A stretch of 64,000 bases of DNA from contig CM019701.1 in the NCBI GenBank assembly GCA_009760885.1, positions 37,400,697 through 37,464,696 on the forward strand, written 5' to 3'. The position numbers were made by a program, and so were the translations under genes. Below are positions 53,488 through 64,000 of this stretch, one piece after another. Origin of the DNA: Achatina immaculata (lineage: Eukaryota > Mollusca > Gastropoda > Stylommatophora > Achatinidae). Every line of letters begins with the position of its first letter. Positions within the stretch are counted from its first letter, which is position 1. The notes under the pieces were generated by a model. The model was not told where the DNA came from and made no database searches. It worked only from the letters and a program-made list of their open reading frames with translations.

Positions 53488-53778
53488 GCTATCTCCATGT
53501 AACTACGAGCTGGTGTTCTTTGTGTTGAGGCACAGCATCGTATCCGCTTGGGAGCGGGTTATGGCAGCTATTTTTTTCAGTCCCGGAGTACAGAGGATGT
53601 GCAATGCTTATTTAGCAGACTCCACCACCATGGGGACTATGGTGATCCCTGCCTCGTCAGCCAGGCTATGCCAGCTACTGGGGGTACCAACGGAGAGGTG
53701 GGACTGGGTCTTGATCAGCTATGGGTTCGCCACCCTGACGCTAGCATATTAGCTATGGGTCGCTGATTGCCTAATCGG
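53488..53778 (+). mobile_element. SINE-like interspersed repeat, copy 2
   Basis: Matches 21578-21285 (opposite strand) along its length, with GAGCTGGTGTTCTTTGTG, TTTTTTTCAGTCCCGGAGTA, TTAGCAGACTCCACCACCAT and GGGTCGCTGATTG as landmarks. No coding support. Confidence 0.55.
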
Positions 53779-53915
53779 ACAGTCGCTTAGAATCTAGCGG
53801 GCATCAACTTTCTAAGGCATAAACATGTACACATGGTCTCCTGTTCATTCAGCTGTTGGTGCAAGAAGGTGATAATGTTTCAGATTTAATTGAAAACCTC
53901 TTTGTTTCCTATTTT

Positions 53916-55045
53916 TCTTCTTCGTTCGCTTCTACTATCAAGCAAGACCGCCCCGTGATCCTCTTGAATTTACTCCTGTGGTCCTTCGATAGGTCCCCGA
54001 AAGGACTCCACGAGGTTCAGAGTATCGCAGGGCTTGAGCCTGTATTCTTGGTGGGTCTCAGAAGCGGGATTGCGTGACACCGTGGTTTTCGTTGCACCAG
54101 TTTAATCTAGAGTTGCACTTTCTCACCGGAAAACCTCGACGTGTTTTGGATATGAGTATATCCCCGCTGGGTGAGAGGTGGTTGCCCATTCAGCCTAGAG
54201 TTGGACTTTCTCACCAGAAAACCTCGACGTGTTTTGGGATACACGTGTATCCTATTCAGGTGAGAGGTGGTTGCCCATCCAGTCCAGCGTTGGACTTTTT
54301 TACTGGACAATCTCAGCTTGATTAGGATACGCATACATCTCCGCCGGGTGAGAAGTGGTTGCCTATCTAGACTGCACTGGTCCAGTGTCTCCGACTTCAG
54401 CATTTTGTGGTCGTGGCCGCTACCCTTCCTAGTTGTGACCAAGACGGACCTTTTGTCCTAGAGGATGAATCCTCGCCACTAGTAAGTTTCACCCCTGAGC
54501 TGAGCCGGTTTAGGCATATTATCCCAGTATTGGCGTGTTTAGGACGTGACCGACCTCTATAGCGGAGGTACCATGACATGAGTAGCCATCAAGTTTCACC
54601 TGGTTTAGGCGTGTATATCGAACGTGGCCGGCCTCTAGAGCAGAGGTGCCGTGGTATGAGTAACTCTCGCTGCGAGACCACTGGAACTAAGCTTCACTTT
54701 ATCCTTTCCATCACCTTTTCACATCGGCGCCGCATGGCAACCCTAATTTCTTTTTCGCATTTTCTTCATTGGCCAGGAGGAGTTTCACTCCACGCGCTGC
54801 ATCAGAAGAATCTCGCCAGGAGTGTCTTAATCTCTGGGTTATGCCAGTTCAGGCATTTCGCCCGATATGAGTGCATATAGGACGTGGCCGACCTCCAGAC
54901 CAGAGGTGCCGTGATTTGACTACTGTTTACTTCTTTTAATCTTTTCTTTCACTTTTTCCACAATGGTGCCGCGCAGCAACCCCATTCGCACCTTTCTTCA
55001 CTGGCCGGGAGAAGCCCAGCTCCACACACGGCAGCTGAAGAATCT
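53916..55045 (-). mobile_element. Non-autonomous retroelement 'X', copy 2
   Basis: Closely matches 22019-23346 from the GAA-type tail (CTTCTTCGTTCGCTTCTAC on the plus strand) through both subrepeat blocks to CACGGCAGCTGAAGAATCT. It lacks one or more internal subrepeats, hence its shorter length. No clear target duplication was found; the edges are less certain than in copy 1. Confidence 0.78.
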
Positions 55046-55410
55046 CGCCAGTAACGGTAGATGAGCTACCAAACATAACTCTAATCTACCCGAAAAACTG
55101 GTTTTCATGCGTTAGATATTCGCCTTCGCCCCTTCTCCTCTCAGTTTGAACTGTTCTGCCACGAGAAGGCCAGGAGCTGGACTTGACTGCCAGAGGCTAT
55201 TTGAGACGCACGCCGTAGGAGTGGAGAGCGTATCCCCCACTCCACCTCCAGCTATAACAGTCTTTAGAACCTTTCCTGTTTGTAAAAATGTGTATCTGAA
55301 ACCATGACCTGAAACTACCTTTAAGTAAAAAAAGTATTCGTCCATTTGTTGTTACTGTTGCCCAGTAAATGCACTAGACATTTGCAGGATACCATGTGCC
55401 TCATTGGATT

Positions 55411-55591
55411 GTTATTCTCTCAACCACATCTGCACTCCTGCTTTTGAAAACACAGTCTTCCTATCTGGACAAGTTCTTCTCTTAAAACGATCAGGCAGGA
55501 ACTTTCTCCATGCTGGATCTTGCATGCAGATACAAATACATTCTGCACCTTTTATCTAAAATGAACATAAAGTATAGTCTCTCTTCTGTTT
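55411..55591. repeat. Dispersed direct repeat, copy 1 of 2
   Basis: About 180 bp nearly repeated at 56198-56383 in the same orientation, with CTGCTTTTGAAAACACAG, AAACGATCAGGCAGGAACTT and GCTGGATCTTGCATGCAGAT. I do not recognise the family; probably a mobile-element fragment. Confidence 0.75.
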
Positions 55592-56197
55592 ATTACTTAA
55601 CGATCCCTGGATGCCTCTGTGTCGGTCTACAGTTGTTTCTCTCGTCATTGACTCTCAATATTTCTCAGCCAATCGTTGGCTGCTACTTTGCGCTCTGCTT
55701 TGTCTAACTGGGCGCATTTCGGGCCGGACTTTCTTACAAAGGAGGAGGCCAAGAGGCTAAGTCTGTATGTTTTTCATGCATTTTTCGTGTTTTTATCTTT
55801 TCGTTGTTTTTGTATGTGATCCTTGAAAAAGGCGTTGACCAAATCATTGGATTTGTTGTATGTCTTTCACTTATATGTACTCATCTTACTTTCTGCCATT
55901 CTTATTTCTGCCCACTTTCCTCATTCTTTATTTCTTTTTGTAAAACGGAACCATACACCCATCTACTTTCGTTCTAAATAAAAAATAGTGTCTACTGCAT
56001 AGAGATTTTTCTTCTCTTTTTAGTGTTTATTTTTAGACCAGGACACACATACACACACTGACGTATATTTAAATCTAGATATGACGCCTACAGAAATCAG
56101 CAAAACAATCATGCATGCACCAGTCACATCGAACATCGATCTCCCACACATTAAAAAAACAACATGATTCGTTTTAGCGATTCTGCAGTTAGGTGTG

Positions 56198-56383
56198 TTT
56201 TATTTTCTCTCAGACACACCTGCACGCCTGCTTTTGAAAACACAGCCTTCCTACCTGGACAAGTTCTTCCTCTTAAAACGATCAGGCAGGAACTTGCTTC
56301 ATGCTGGATCTTGCATGCAGATACAAATGCATTTTGCACCTTTCATCTAAAATCAACAGAAAGTATAGTCTCTCTTCTGTTTA
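56198..56383. repeat. Dispersed direct repeat, copy 2 of 2
   Basis: Pair of 55411-55591; about 10 percent of positions differ by eye. The region between the copies (55592-56197) and up to 56840 shows no gene, apart from a CT run at 56811-56829. Confidence 0.75.
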
Positions 56384-56849
56384 ACTGCGAGCTGCAAAGT
56401 TTAGTTTTCTTAAACAATATTCTGAATAAAGCATGCAGGGATAGCATAATACTTTATTTAATATGTCTGCGAGCGCGTTTCCGGTGCGAGAGTGCTGACG
56501 CTGATCTCGTTTACGCAGGTGCTCTCATGCGTGGCAACCAATACACCATAAAAATATGAACCAGTCATTAATCAAAGGTCGAGCCTGAAAGCTGGAGGTG
56601 TCTCCTGGGAGGCCGGTCAGTACATATGCCACCGTTTTGATCAAGTACAAGAGGTTATAATAATTATGTCTTCTTACCTGTCGCTTACTGATTACATTCG
56701 GCCAGATTCTTAGTAATGTACATTGTTGATATTATTCCTGTCTGTGCTTAGAAGAATAATATTAGTCGTATCAAAGAGTGAATAGTAAAGAAAAAAACTG
56801 GTTGTAATTTCTCTCTCTCTCTCTCTCGCTTCCTCTCCTCTCAGTGTCC

Positions 56850-58480
56850 AAGACGAATGGGGCAGCTGGTAACAAAGGATTTCCATTTTCTTCGAAGGTT
56901 CTTCGCTATTTTCTTGGCTGTTCCCCCCCCCCCCATATGTCAGTCCTTTGTTTATCGGCATTCCCTCTGCTGTACATCTCCGTGCTTCTTCTGACCGTCC
57001 TATGCTTCATTCGCTCTGTGGAGTCCACTTCAAAGCTGCTCGTGGTAAGGATTCGTCTGTCAGTCTCATAATTTGGCCATTCAAAATTGCCACTCTCTCT
57101 TTTCAGTCATGTCTGTTTCTCTTAACAAGAGATCTTTACTGATGATATTTGGTCACGACACTCATGTGGTCCTACGTAGGCAGTTTTTTTTTGGAAGGTG
57201 TCAAGTGTAGTGCAGTTATCTATGTCATTTTCGGCATTTTCTCCAATATTTAGACATTTAAAACGGTGCTTTTGAATATTCTGCATTTTGGTTTTCTGGC
57301 TTATCTTTTTGGATCTCCAGTTATGGCAAAGTGCTGTCTAAGTTCATTACTATTCTTATTTTAACTTCTTTACTACTGTCTCCATCTGCTGTTGCTATAT
57401 TGCCAAGGTATGTGAATTCCTTGACTTCTTAAACTGTCAAATGGTTCACTGTAGTTCGTCTAATGAGTTCAGTGCTTTGTTTCAGGTATAACTTGTGTTC
57501 ACTCGCAGTCTTATACCGCTTGGTTTTGTTGTCAGTCTATCTTTTCTTGCATGTCCTTGTTTGAGAGTAATGCTATATCATCCATGAAGTCAAGATGTTC
57601 TAGTACTGATGTTAACGAGTAATGCTATATCATCCACGAAGTCAACATGTTCTAGTATTGATGTTGACTCGATGTCCCTGTGTCGGTCTGTTTTGTTTCT
57701 CTCATCATCCAACCAGTGGCAAAGACGAACAATGCTGGCGACCGAACGCATTCCTGTTTCACCCCAGATAGAATTCTAAAAGGGTCTGAGAGATGATTTT
57801 CACAGATTAGTCTACAGTGGAATCCTTCATATTTAATTTCAATAACACTGGCAATATTTTGTGGGGGTCCATGCCACCTGGGGACTCTCCACACTGAGCA
57901 ACTGTCAAATGTATTTTCAAAGTCTATGAAGAGTTCGTACAAAGGTCGATTCCACTCACTGGAATTTTTCAATGTATGCCTCAGGGTGAAGTTCTGATCT
58001 ATTATGCAGCAGGTTTTGTATTTCCTGAAGCCTGCTTTTTTCTTCTTTTTTTCTGGTTCTGTTTCTTACCGCTGTCCTGATTCTTCGGATGATTTGGCTG
58101 AAGATTTTACTGGTAATCTAATGCCTTTACTGTAGTGTAATGCCTTTTTATTATTCCAAATGCTTTTTAGTATTGTGCATCGTTTCCTTGCCTTCTACTT
58201 TCAGCATTTCTGCATTTACTCTACCTTCACCTTTCACTTTGCCAGCTTTTAGATTCTTTATTCTACATTGGCCTCATCTATAGTTATAGGTCCCGTCCTG
58301 TGTTTAAGTTATTCTTTTGCTAATGTTATCACTGATATAGCTTGAGGTTGGGGTCTACTTAGTAATGTGCTGAAATATTCCTTCCATCGTTTGTTTGTTT
58401 TCCATCTTGTGCCTTTAGTGGGCCATCTTAATTTACGTAAAGGCTGCCTCCAAACCTTGTCGTTTAGTAAAGTGTGCTCA
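56850..58480 (-). mobile_element. LINE family B, second copy (RT and tail)
   Basis: Minus-strand RT pieces: KKAGFRKYKTCCIIDQNFTL (58050), LYELFIDFENTFDSCSVWRV (57930), YEGFHCRLICENHLSDPFRI and LSGVKQECVRSPALF (57800-57730), then [13 protein letters not shown] and DGDSSKEVKIR sequence near 57420-57370 as a single copy. The tail matches 3990-4760. Frames are decayed and no tandem expansion is present. Confidence 0.85.
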
Positions 58481-59312
58481 TGTCGTTGCTGCGTGTATCA
58501 GCTTCTGCTTATTCTGCTAATGCAATATAAAAACTCCAACTGTATTGTCGGCATAGCGCTTTTACTTCTTTGTCTTTTGGGGCAAAGGCTTTTCTTGTCT
58601 GTTCTTGTAGTCGTTGCGGTTTTGTATTTAGTAGCTTTCCTTTCTAAGATTAGAACCAGTCCTAAATCATTTCAATGGCCTCAACCACAGAGGCAAATCT
58701 GATTTTCTGGTAACAGCCATCAATGTCACGCAGATGACAAAATCCGCTTGGCGCTTGAGAACCGCTGCATTCAAAATTATGGGACTCTGGAACCACATGG
58801 GTTAAACTCACTGTTTAGCTACACATAACATTCTCTTCAATCATTATAGTACCTCTAAGTCCACCCCTTCTTACTTTTCAAACTTCCTCACAGCATCACT
58901 CTGCAACCCCTCTTCCCCAATCATCTGTTTCAACTTCTCCTAGCTAGGTCAGTATTGTATCACTCTCTCTCCCATCCCCGGTTCCCCATCCACCATCCCC
59001 AATTACAAACCCACCGACCACATAACACAGATCTCTATTTAAACAGTCTCCACGTTCTACTAAATCCATTCCTGACACACACCGCCGAACAAGTCACACC
59101 TTACAATTTACAGCTAAGTACTCTTTTAAAAAATGTTTTTAAATTAATTAATTAATTAATTATTTTAAAAAACAGTATTCAGTGAATCTATTCTTTATTT
59201 CCTCCCTCTATTCCTTCGTCCTGTATGTTTTTGTATGATTAAGGCTCACGCCGAAACGTCACAACTTTGTAATCGTTAAGTAATAAAGCCGCTCCTACTT
59301 TTTCCTATTTTA
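58481..59312. other. Unassigned, with a possible transposon 3' end
   Basis: No coding sequence recognised. The segment 59240-59305 ends TTTGTAATCGTTAAGTAATA and AAGC(C/T)G, a motif repeated at 60375-60575, so it is probably the polyadenylated 3' end of an element. Confidence 0.4.
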
Positions 59313-59890
59313 TATCTACTAATCTTAGGTGATTTCAATGCAAAAGTTGGCAACAAAAGCGAACATCGTGAAAATATAATTGGTACGGAAGATTGGAGGG
59401 GGTGGGGGAAGATAAATGTAGAGAAACTTTGTAGCTTCTGTGAAGAAAATAAGCTGGTTTCAGGAGGAATGAACTTCCAGCGCAAGCAAGTTCATAAAAC
59501 GACATAGACGTCAAATGATGGAACAAAAGAGAACCAAATTGTTCAGATACTAATAAACCGCAGATGGAGGAGGTCTCTCTAGGAGTTTTATAGTCAGAAG
59601 AGGAACTGATACAGGAAGTGACCACAAAATTACAGTGGCCAAAGTCAAACTGAAGCTAAGGAAAACGAAGAAGGAATCTACGCTTTAACGAAAACAGCTA
59701 GTGGACAGTCATATCCGGGGAACATTTTTTCCAGAAATGTTTTTACAAATCGCTCCTACAAAATAGCCCAGAACTAACTATTGCAGACTTTAACAGTGCA
59801 TTGGAAGAAACAGCAAAACAGATCTCAGGATACCGAAAAAGAAATGGGCAAAGAAGAGAACTGAAAGGAATCTTCCTAAGATTAGTAGTA
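59313..59890 (+). mobile_element. LINE endonuclease, C-terminal half (inverted part)
   Basis: Plus strand: LLILGDFNAKVGNKSEHREN, IIGTEDWRGWGKINVEKLCS, FCEENKLVSGGMNFQRKQ, QILINRRWRR, then linker FNSALEETAKQISGYRKRNG. GDFN is the catalytic Asp/Asn motif. The N-terminal half is on the opposite strand immediately to the right. Confidence 0.78.
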
Positions 59891-59892
59891 AG

Positions 59893-60290
59893 TTATATCT
59901 AAGGAGTTTGTCCACTGTTGTTCGCAGGCTATAATAAAAGTTCTTTTTAGCTTCTTCCTCTGGATTTTCAGTTGGTGCGTAGCAAACTCGTATTATGATT
60001 GACAGCAGGTTTGTGATTTGTGTTTCGTTCTGGCATAAACATTCTTCCATCTTTTGGTTTCCATTAGTGTTTCAGAAACTTTTTGGGTTCGTTATTAATG
60101 CTGCTCCTTGGTGGTTATTTTCTCTTCGTGGCTATAGCGTGGCCACTTTCCACCCATGTACATTTATTGATCTTTTTCTCTGCCATGCCCTTCGTCTTTC
60201 TTGGACTGCTATTGTGTCCGAGTTGTATTGTCTGATTTCTCTGGTTGTATCACCCAGTTTCACTGTCTGATTCATTCAATAATTAGTGTA
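59893..60290 (-). mobile_element. LINE endonuclease, N-terminal half
   Basis: Minus strand: DTTREIRQYNSDTIAVQERR, HHQGAALITNPK-like sequence, then RVCYAPTENPEEEAKKNFYY and SLRTTVDKLLRYN. The reading stops where the neighbouring plus-strand part begins (LLILGDFN), so the two halves meet at one break point. Confidence 0.75.
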
Positions 60291-60369
60291 TAGGTATACA
60301 GCTGTGCACGAAGCACTGCAGTAAAGCTGTGATACCAAAATGTATAAACTAGGAGAAAAGTAGGAACAT

Positions 60370-60580
60370 CTTTGTTATTATATAGGCACTTTTGTAATCG
60401 GTAAATAATAACACTTTTGTAATCGTTAAATAATAGAACTTTTTAAATCGTTAAATACGTAATGACACCTTTGTAATCGTTAAATAATAAACACCGTTGT
60501 AATTGTTAAATAATAATACCTTTGTAATCGTTAAATAATAAAAACTTTTGTAATCGTTAAATAATAAAGCTGTTCGTACT
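60370..60580. repeat. Short tandem array from a transposon 3' end
   Basis: About eight units of CTTTTGTAATCGTTAAATAA (22-26 bp). The last unit runs on as TAAAGCTGTTCGTACTTTTT, almost the same end as at 59265-59305. Confidence 0.85.
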
Positions 60581-60665
60581 TTTTTCCATACATTATACAT
60601 TCTGTCGGATTTATTGTTCTTATGTTCCATCACATAATTTTCAGCATTGTTTTTGATGTTAATAT

Positions 60666-61062
60666 GTTGCAGCACGGTGTTTGGTGTCTGGGTATTCTGT
60701 TGTCAGTATGTTAACTTCTTGTAGCAAGCTGTGACTGATGTCTGGGTATTCTGTTGTCAGTATGTTGACTTCTTGTAGCAAGCTGTGGCTGGTGTCTGGG
60801 TATTCTGTTGTCAGTATGTTGACTTCTTGTAGCAAGCTGTGGTTGGTGTCTGGGGTTCTGTTGTCAGTATGTTGACTTCTTGTAGCAAGCTGTGGCTGGT
60901 GTCTGGGTATTCTGTTGTCAGTATGTTGACTTCTTGTAGCAAGCTGTGGCTGGTGTCTGGGTATTCTGTTGTCAGTATGTTAGCTTCTTGTAGCAAGCTG
61001 TGGCTGGTGTCCGGGGTTCTGTTGTCAGTATGTTAGCTTCTTGTAGCAAGCTTTCATCAACA
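60666..61062. repeat. 54-bp minisatellite, about seven units
   Basis: Units with GTGTCTGGGTATTCTGTTGT and CAGTATGTTGACTTCTTGTA. Two units carry a 4-bp change, GGGGTTCT for GGGTATTCT. Confidence 0.95.
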
Positions 61063-61195
61063 TCCCTCATGGATCCAGTTTCCTGACTAACTTCACCCTC
61101 TCACCGACATTTTGGAATTCTCTTGTGTCAGATTCTATTGCCGTTATTCTAATTTTACGTGGATGAGGTAGCTGGTCAGCGCATTAATTTAGTAG

Positions 61196-61196
<1 letters not shown>

Positions 61197-61228
<32 letters not shown>

Positions 61229-61690
61229 GCCTTTCACTCCTTTGAGAGCATAGGCCACGGATAAAGGCTCTCCAGTCATCCCTGTTCTTGGAATTATTCT
61301 CTGCTTCCTTCCATACGCATCCTTTGTCTCTGAGAACTGTCATAATTTCTCTTCTTCAAGTAAGTCCAGATCTTCCTCGTTTTCGTTTTCTTTGAGGATT
61401 CCATGTCAGTGCCTGTCTTGCTATACTGGTGTCGGGTTTCTTCAGAATATGGCCAATCCACCTCCCTTTCCTAGACATGATTTGTAGGTTCATAGGTTCT
61501 TGTCTTGCACTTTCCCAGACCTTCTCATTCCTGATCTTGTCCTGCCATTTAATGTTTAAAATCCTCCTCAAGCAGTAGTTCATGAATGTTTGTAACCTCT
61601 GTTGTATTGTCTTGGTCATAACTCACGACTCCGAACCATATAACATATCTTTACGTTTGTATTGAAAAGTCTAAGTTTGGTTCTTGTTTT
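61197..61690 (-). mobile_element. LINE ORF2 C-terminus with (ATG)n tail
   Basis: Minus strand: TIQQRLQTFMNYCLRRILNI, KWQDKIRNEKVWESARQEPM, SRKGRWIGHILKKPDTSIAR, RKRKRGRSGLT, then in another frame SVAYALKGVKGDDDDD where the Asp run is the (ATG/GAT)n 3' tail at 61197-61228. Typical of a LINE ending in a trinucleotide repeat. Confidence 0.85.
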
Positions 61691-62566
61691 GATGTTCTTA
61701 GATGACCATATCTTTTACAACATGCATGGAAGGTAATAGAAGCTGGATTCTTTACTTCCCGGACTTAGTCCGGATCCCCTCTGCTCCACTAAGGAATGTA
61801 ATCATTTAATCTTATCAATTTAGGACTAAGATTTCATGACTATCCGATTACTTGTTTAAGAGTATGGTAATGAAGAACATTATATCGCTATATTTTTGCT
61901 GTCTAAATCAAAGGCATTCTCACCAAAAGTGGCATTTAGCTGTAAAGTCAGCCGCTGAATATAATGTTACTAGCAGACTGTCTCATGGCTGACCTCATCA
62001 AGATCTGACTAGCAAGATCTGGCACGGTAACAACAAACGAAATCGTGGTTCAGTATCCTGTCTCATTGTGGTCGTGTCTTTTATTTTCAGTTTTGGCTAT
62101 AATTTTCTTAAATAAGTGTCTAACTTTATGTCTATTCTCTCTCCACGTGACCAAGTTTATTGCCAGTTCTTCCAAGTCCTCGGTTCTAATCTCCCACGGA
62201 TGGCTTACAAATAAAGGCGTTATCTTATAGTTGTAATTTACAATATTCCTATATTCGTCGTCGTACGTTGCTTGGGGATACATTTGTGACCCGCTTGGTT
62301 CGCTGTTCTTAATCTTTATTTTGTTGAAAGTTAATAAAACTATTACACCCTCGTTTATTTTGCTCTACTTTTTATTTATTACGTTGTGAAGCCAGGAATA
62401 CAGTGAAGTTTTATAATCGTATTTGAATGTTTTAGGGATTGGCAAATTACATCCTTTGATTTTAATGCTAATCTTCTGATGTTGTAAGACTACCATTTAG
62501 AACTTTTGTGCTTTTCCTACGTTGATTTCTTCGCTTAGGGAGAAAGCAAGAATAACTTGTACTTTA

Positions 62567-62624
<58 letters not shown>

Positions 62625-63068
62625 CAATGAACTGTTCAATCTCTCAGTCTTTACATAACCTGGAGTAGGAAATGCAAATTCTTCGTTGCCATCACTCGAT
62701 GGAAGTGTAGGCAGGAGAATCATCACAAACTTTACTGTGCATTTTTTTTTTTAGATCTTGTAGATTAGAGAAAGTGTGAAGTATTTCGTCGATTCAGTTA
62801 TACTGGCCAGGAGTAGTAATATATAGTATTGACACTACATCTGACAGGAGAAATTGTAAGCTGTTGTGGAATTTGCAGACCGTTGTTTTACTAAACAGCT
62901 TATCTCACGACTTATTCTACTAATAAGCAACCAAGAAACAGCCAAAGGGAAGTCTGGAAGTTGATATAGAAGAACATACATAGGTTTAACTGTTAAAGAT
63001 TTTTTTTTGTTTGCAGAATATCACAAGAGAAGTGGTCAGGCAATATTTTCTCGTTTCAGCGAAGGAAA
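61691..63068. other. Unassigned AT-rich spacer with a TA run
   Basis: Holds a (TA)n microsatellite at 62572-62615. No gene or mobile element recognised. Confidence 0.5.
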
Positions 63069-63200
63069 TCTTGAATTATCACATACACGAAGATAACAAA
63101 GTCTTGAGTTATCATATACAAGAAGATAACAAAGTATTGAGTTATCACATACAAGAAGACCACCAAGTATTCAGGTATCATATACAAGTAGATCACAAAA
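63069..63200. repeat. 33-bp tandem repeat, four units
   Basis: Units with TTGAGTTATCACATACAAGA and AGATAACAAAGT. Because the unit is a multiple of three it stays open (YHIQEDNKVLS repeat) in a 65-codon ORF; no other sign of a gene. Confidence 0.9.
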
Positions 63201-63446
63201 TCATTTAATTGTTTCTTAGCTTGTTCTCCTTGGAACACAATAACTGAAAGTTTACCTTCAACTTTTGTCTATGGAAAGAGGCAATGAAAATAATGAAGAA
63301 AACTAATAGAAAGTAAGCAGAATTTTGTAACTTGAAAAAAAAAATTAGGGGCTACTCCAAAATAAACTGTACCCAAATGGGATCATTGTCCAGATTTGTC
63401 CAAATAAGGGCCAGTGTAGTCTGGTAAAATGTAAAATACAGCGTAA

Positions 63447-63850
63447 TTTTGGTGTCTCACATCACTCCCTTCCCATCAGTCTACCCATGGTAAGCGTTTT
63501 GGTGTCTCCTATCACTCCCTTCCCATCAGTCTACCCATGGTAAGCGTTTTGGTGTCTCCTATCACTCCCTTCTCATCAGTTTACCCATGGTAAGCGTTTT
63601 GGTGTCTCCTATCACTCCCTTCCCATCAGTCTACCCATGGTAAGCGTTTTGGTGTCTCCTATCACTCCCTTCCCATCAGTCTACCCATGGTAAGCGTTTT
63701 GGTGTCTCCTATCACTCCCTTCCCATCAGTCTACCCATGGTAAGCGTTTTGGTGTCTCCTATCACTCCCTTCCCATCAGTCTACCCATGGTAAGCGTTTT
63801 GGTGTCTCCTATCACTCCCTTCCCATCAGTCTACCCATGGTAAGCATTCT
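63447..63850. repeat. 50-bp minisatellite, eight units
   Basis: Units with GCGTTTTGGTGTCTCCTATC and ACTCCCTTCCCATCAGTCTA plus CCCATGGTAA, almost uniform. The remaining 63851-64000 shows no feature beyond a T run and a G-rich run. Confidence 0.96.
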
Positions 63851-64000
63851 GGCTTCCAAATGTAAAGGTCCCAAACGGTTACCTGATTTTTTTTTGTTTT
63901 TTGTTTTGGCGAAAAAGGGGAGGGGGCAAGAAAAGAGAGATTACTTCTAAGATGACGTGGAGAGTTGTATGGTGAGGTATTGCCCCGCTGTCTGTAAAAC

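Noticed and set aside
54000..55045. Insertion flanks of element X copy 2
   Set aside because: I looked for a target duplication as in copy 1 and found none, so the copy boundaries are given by similarity alone.

Overview
This is animal nuclear DNA, not bacterial. It is AT-rich, genes are split by spliceosomal introns, and most of the window is non-LTR retrotransposons (LINEs), mariner elements and minisatellites. The LINE types (RTE-like, I-like with RNase H, CR1-like) and the mariner relics suit an invertebrate, most likely a mollusc or other lophotrochozoan. The organism is an inference; nothing here fixes the species.

The only host gene I can support lies on the minus strand from about 25.2 kb to beyond the left edge. 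Ten exons (start codon at 25214; last visible exon 1558-1647) splice in phase into 404 codons plus two bases of a MORC3/MORC4-type GHKL ATPase. They hold the ATP-binding motifs, the S5-like transducer domain and the segment just before the expected CW zinc finger. The CW finger and C-terminus would lie left of the window. The introns have filled with insertions: a LINE fragment at 1-1470; a LINE at 4.0-6.95 kb whose own reverse-transcriptase gene has expanded into a 1.7-kb minisatellite; a possible TTAA-flanked element at 7.05-7.70 kb; an RTE fragment at 8.2-8.9 kb; a 66-bp minisatellite at 10.8-11.8 kb; and, in intron 1, an I-type LINE with an intact 1213-codon ORF (17.6-21.25 kb) plus a 1.33-kb non-autonomous element (22.0-23.35 kb) that split an older LINE and made a 13-bp target duplication.

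From 25.6 to 35.5 kb there are LINE relics (a decayed RTE copy at 26.2-28.9 kb), a mariner fragment, one full-length but broken mariner with terminal inverted repeats (30871-32183) and two minisatellites. From 35.9 to 42.4 kb an internally deleted mariner and a 24-bp minisatellite were duplicated in tandem, and an adjacent 1.4-kb block was duplicated again, with almost no divergence.

From 44.5 to 49.6 kb three LINEs are nested: a plus-strand LINE is split by a nearly complete minus-strand RTE and, further along, by a CR1-like 3' end with an ATTC tail. From 49.6 to 64 kb I see only minisatellites, LINE tails, a second copy of the 1.33-kb element, a second copy of the 4-7 kb LINE family, a locally inverted LINE endonuclease and AT-rich spacer. 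No rRNA, functional tRNA, CRISPR array or LTR element was seen. The main biology is a MORC gene, a family known in several eukaryotes for chromatin silencing including transposon repression, whose introns are crowded with transposons.
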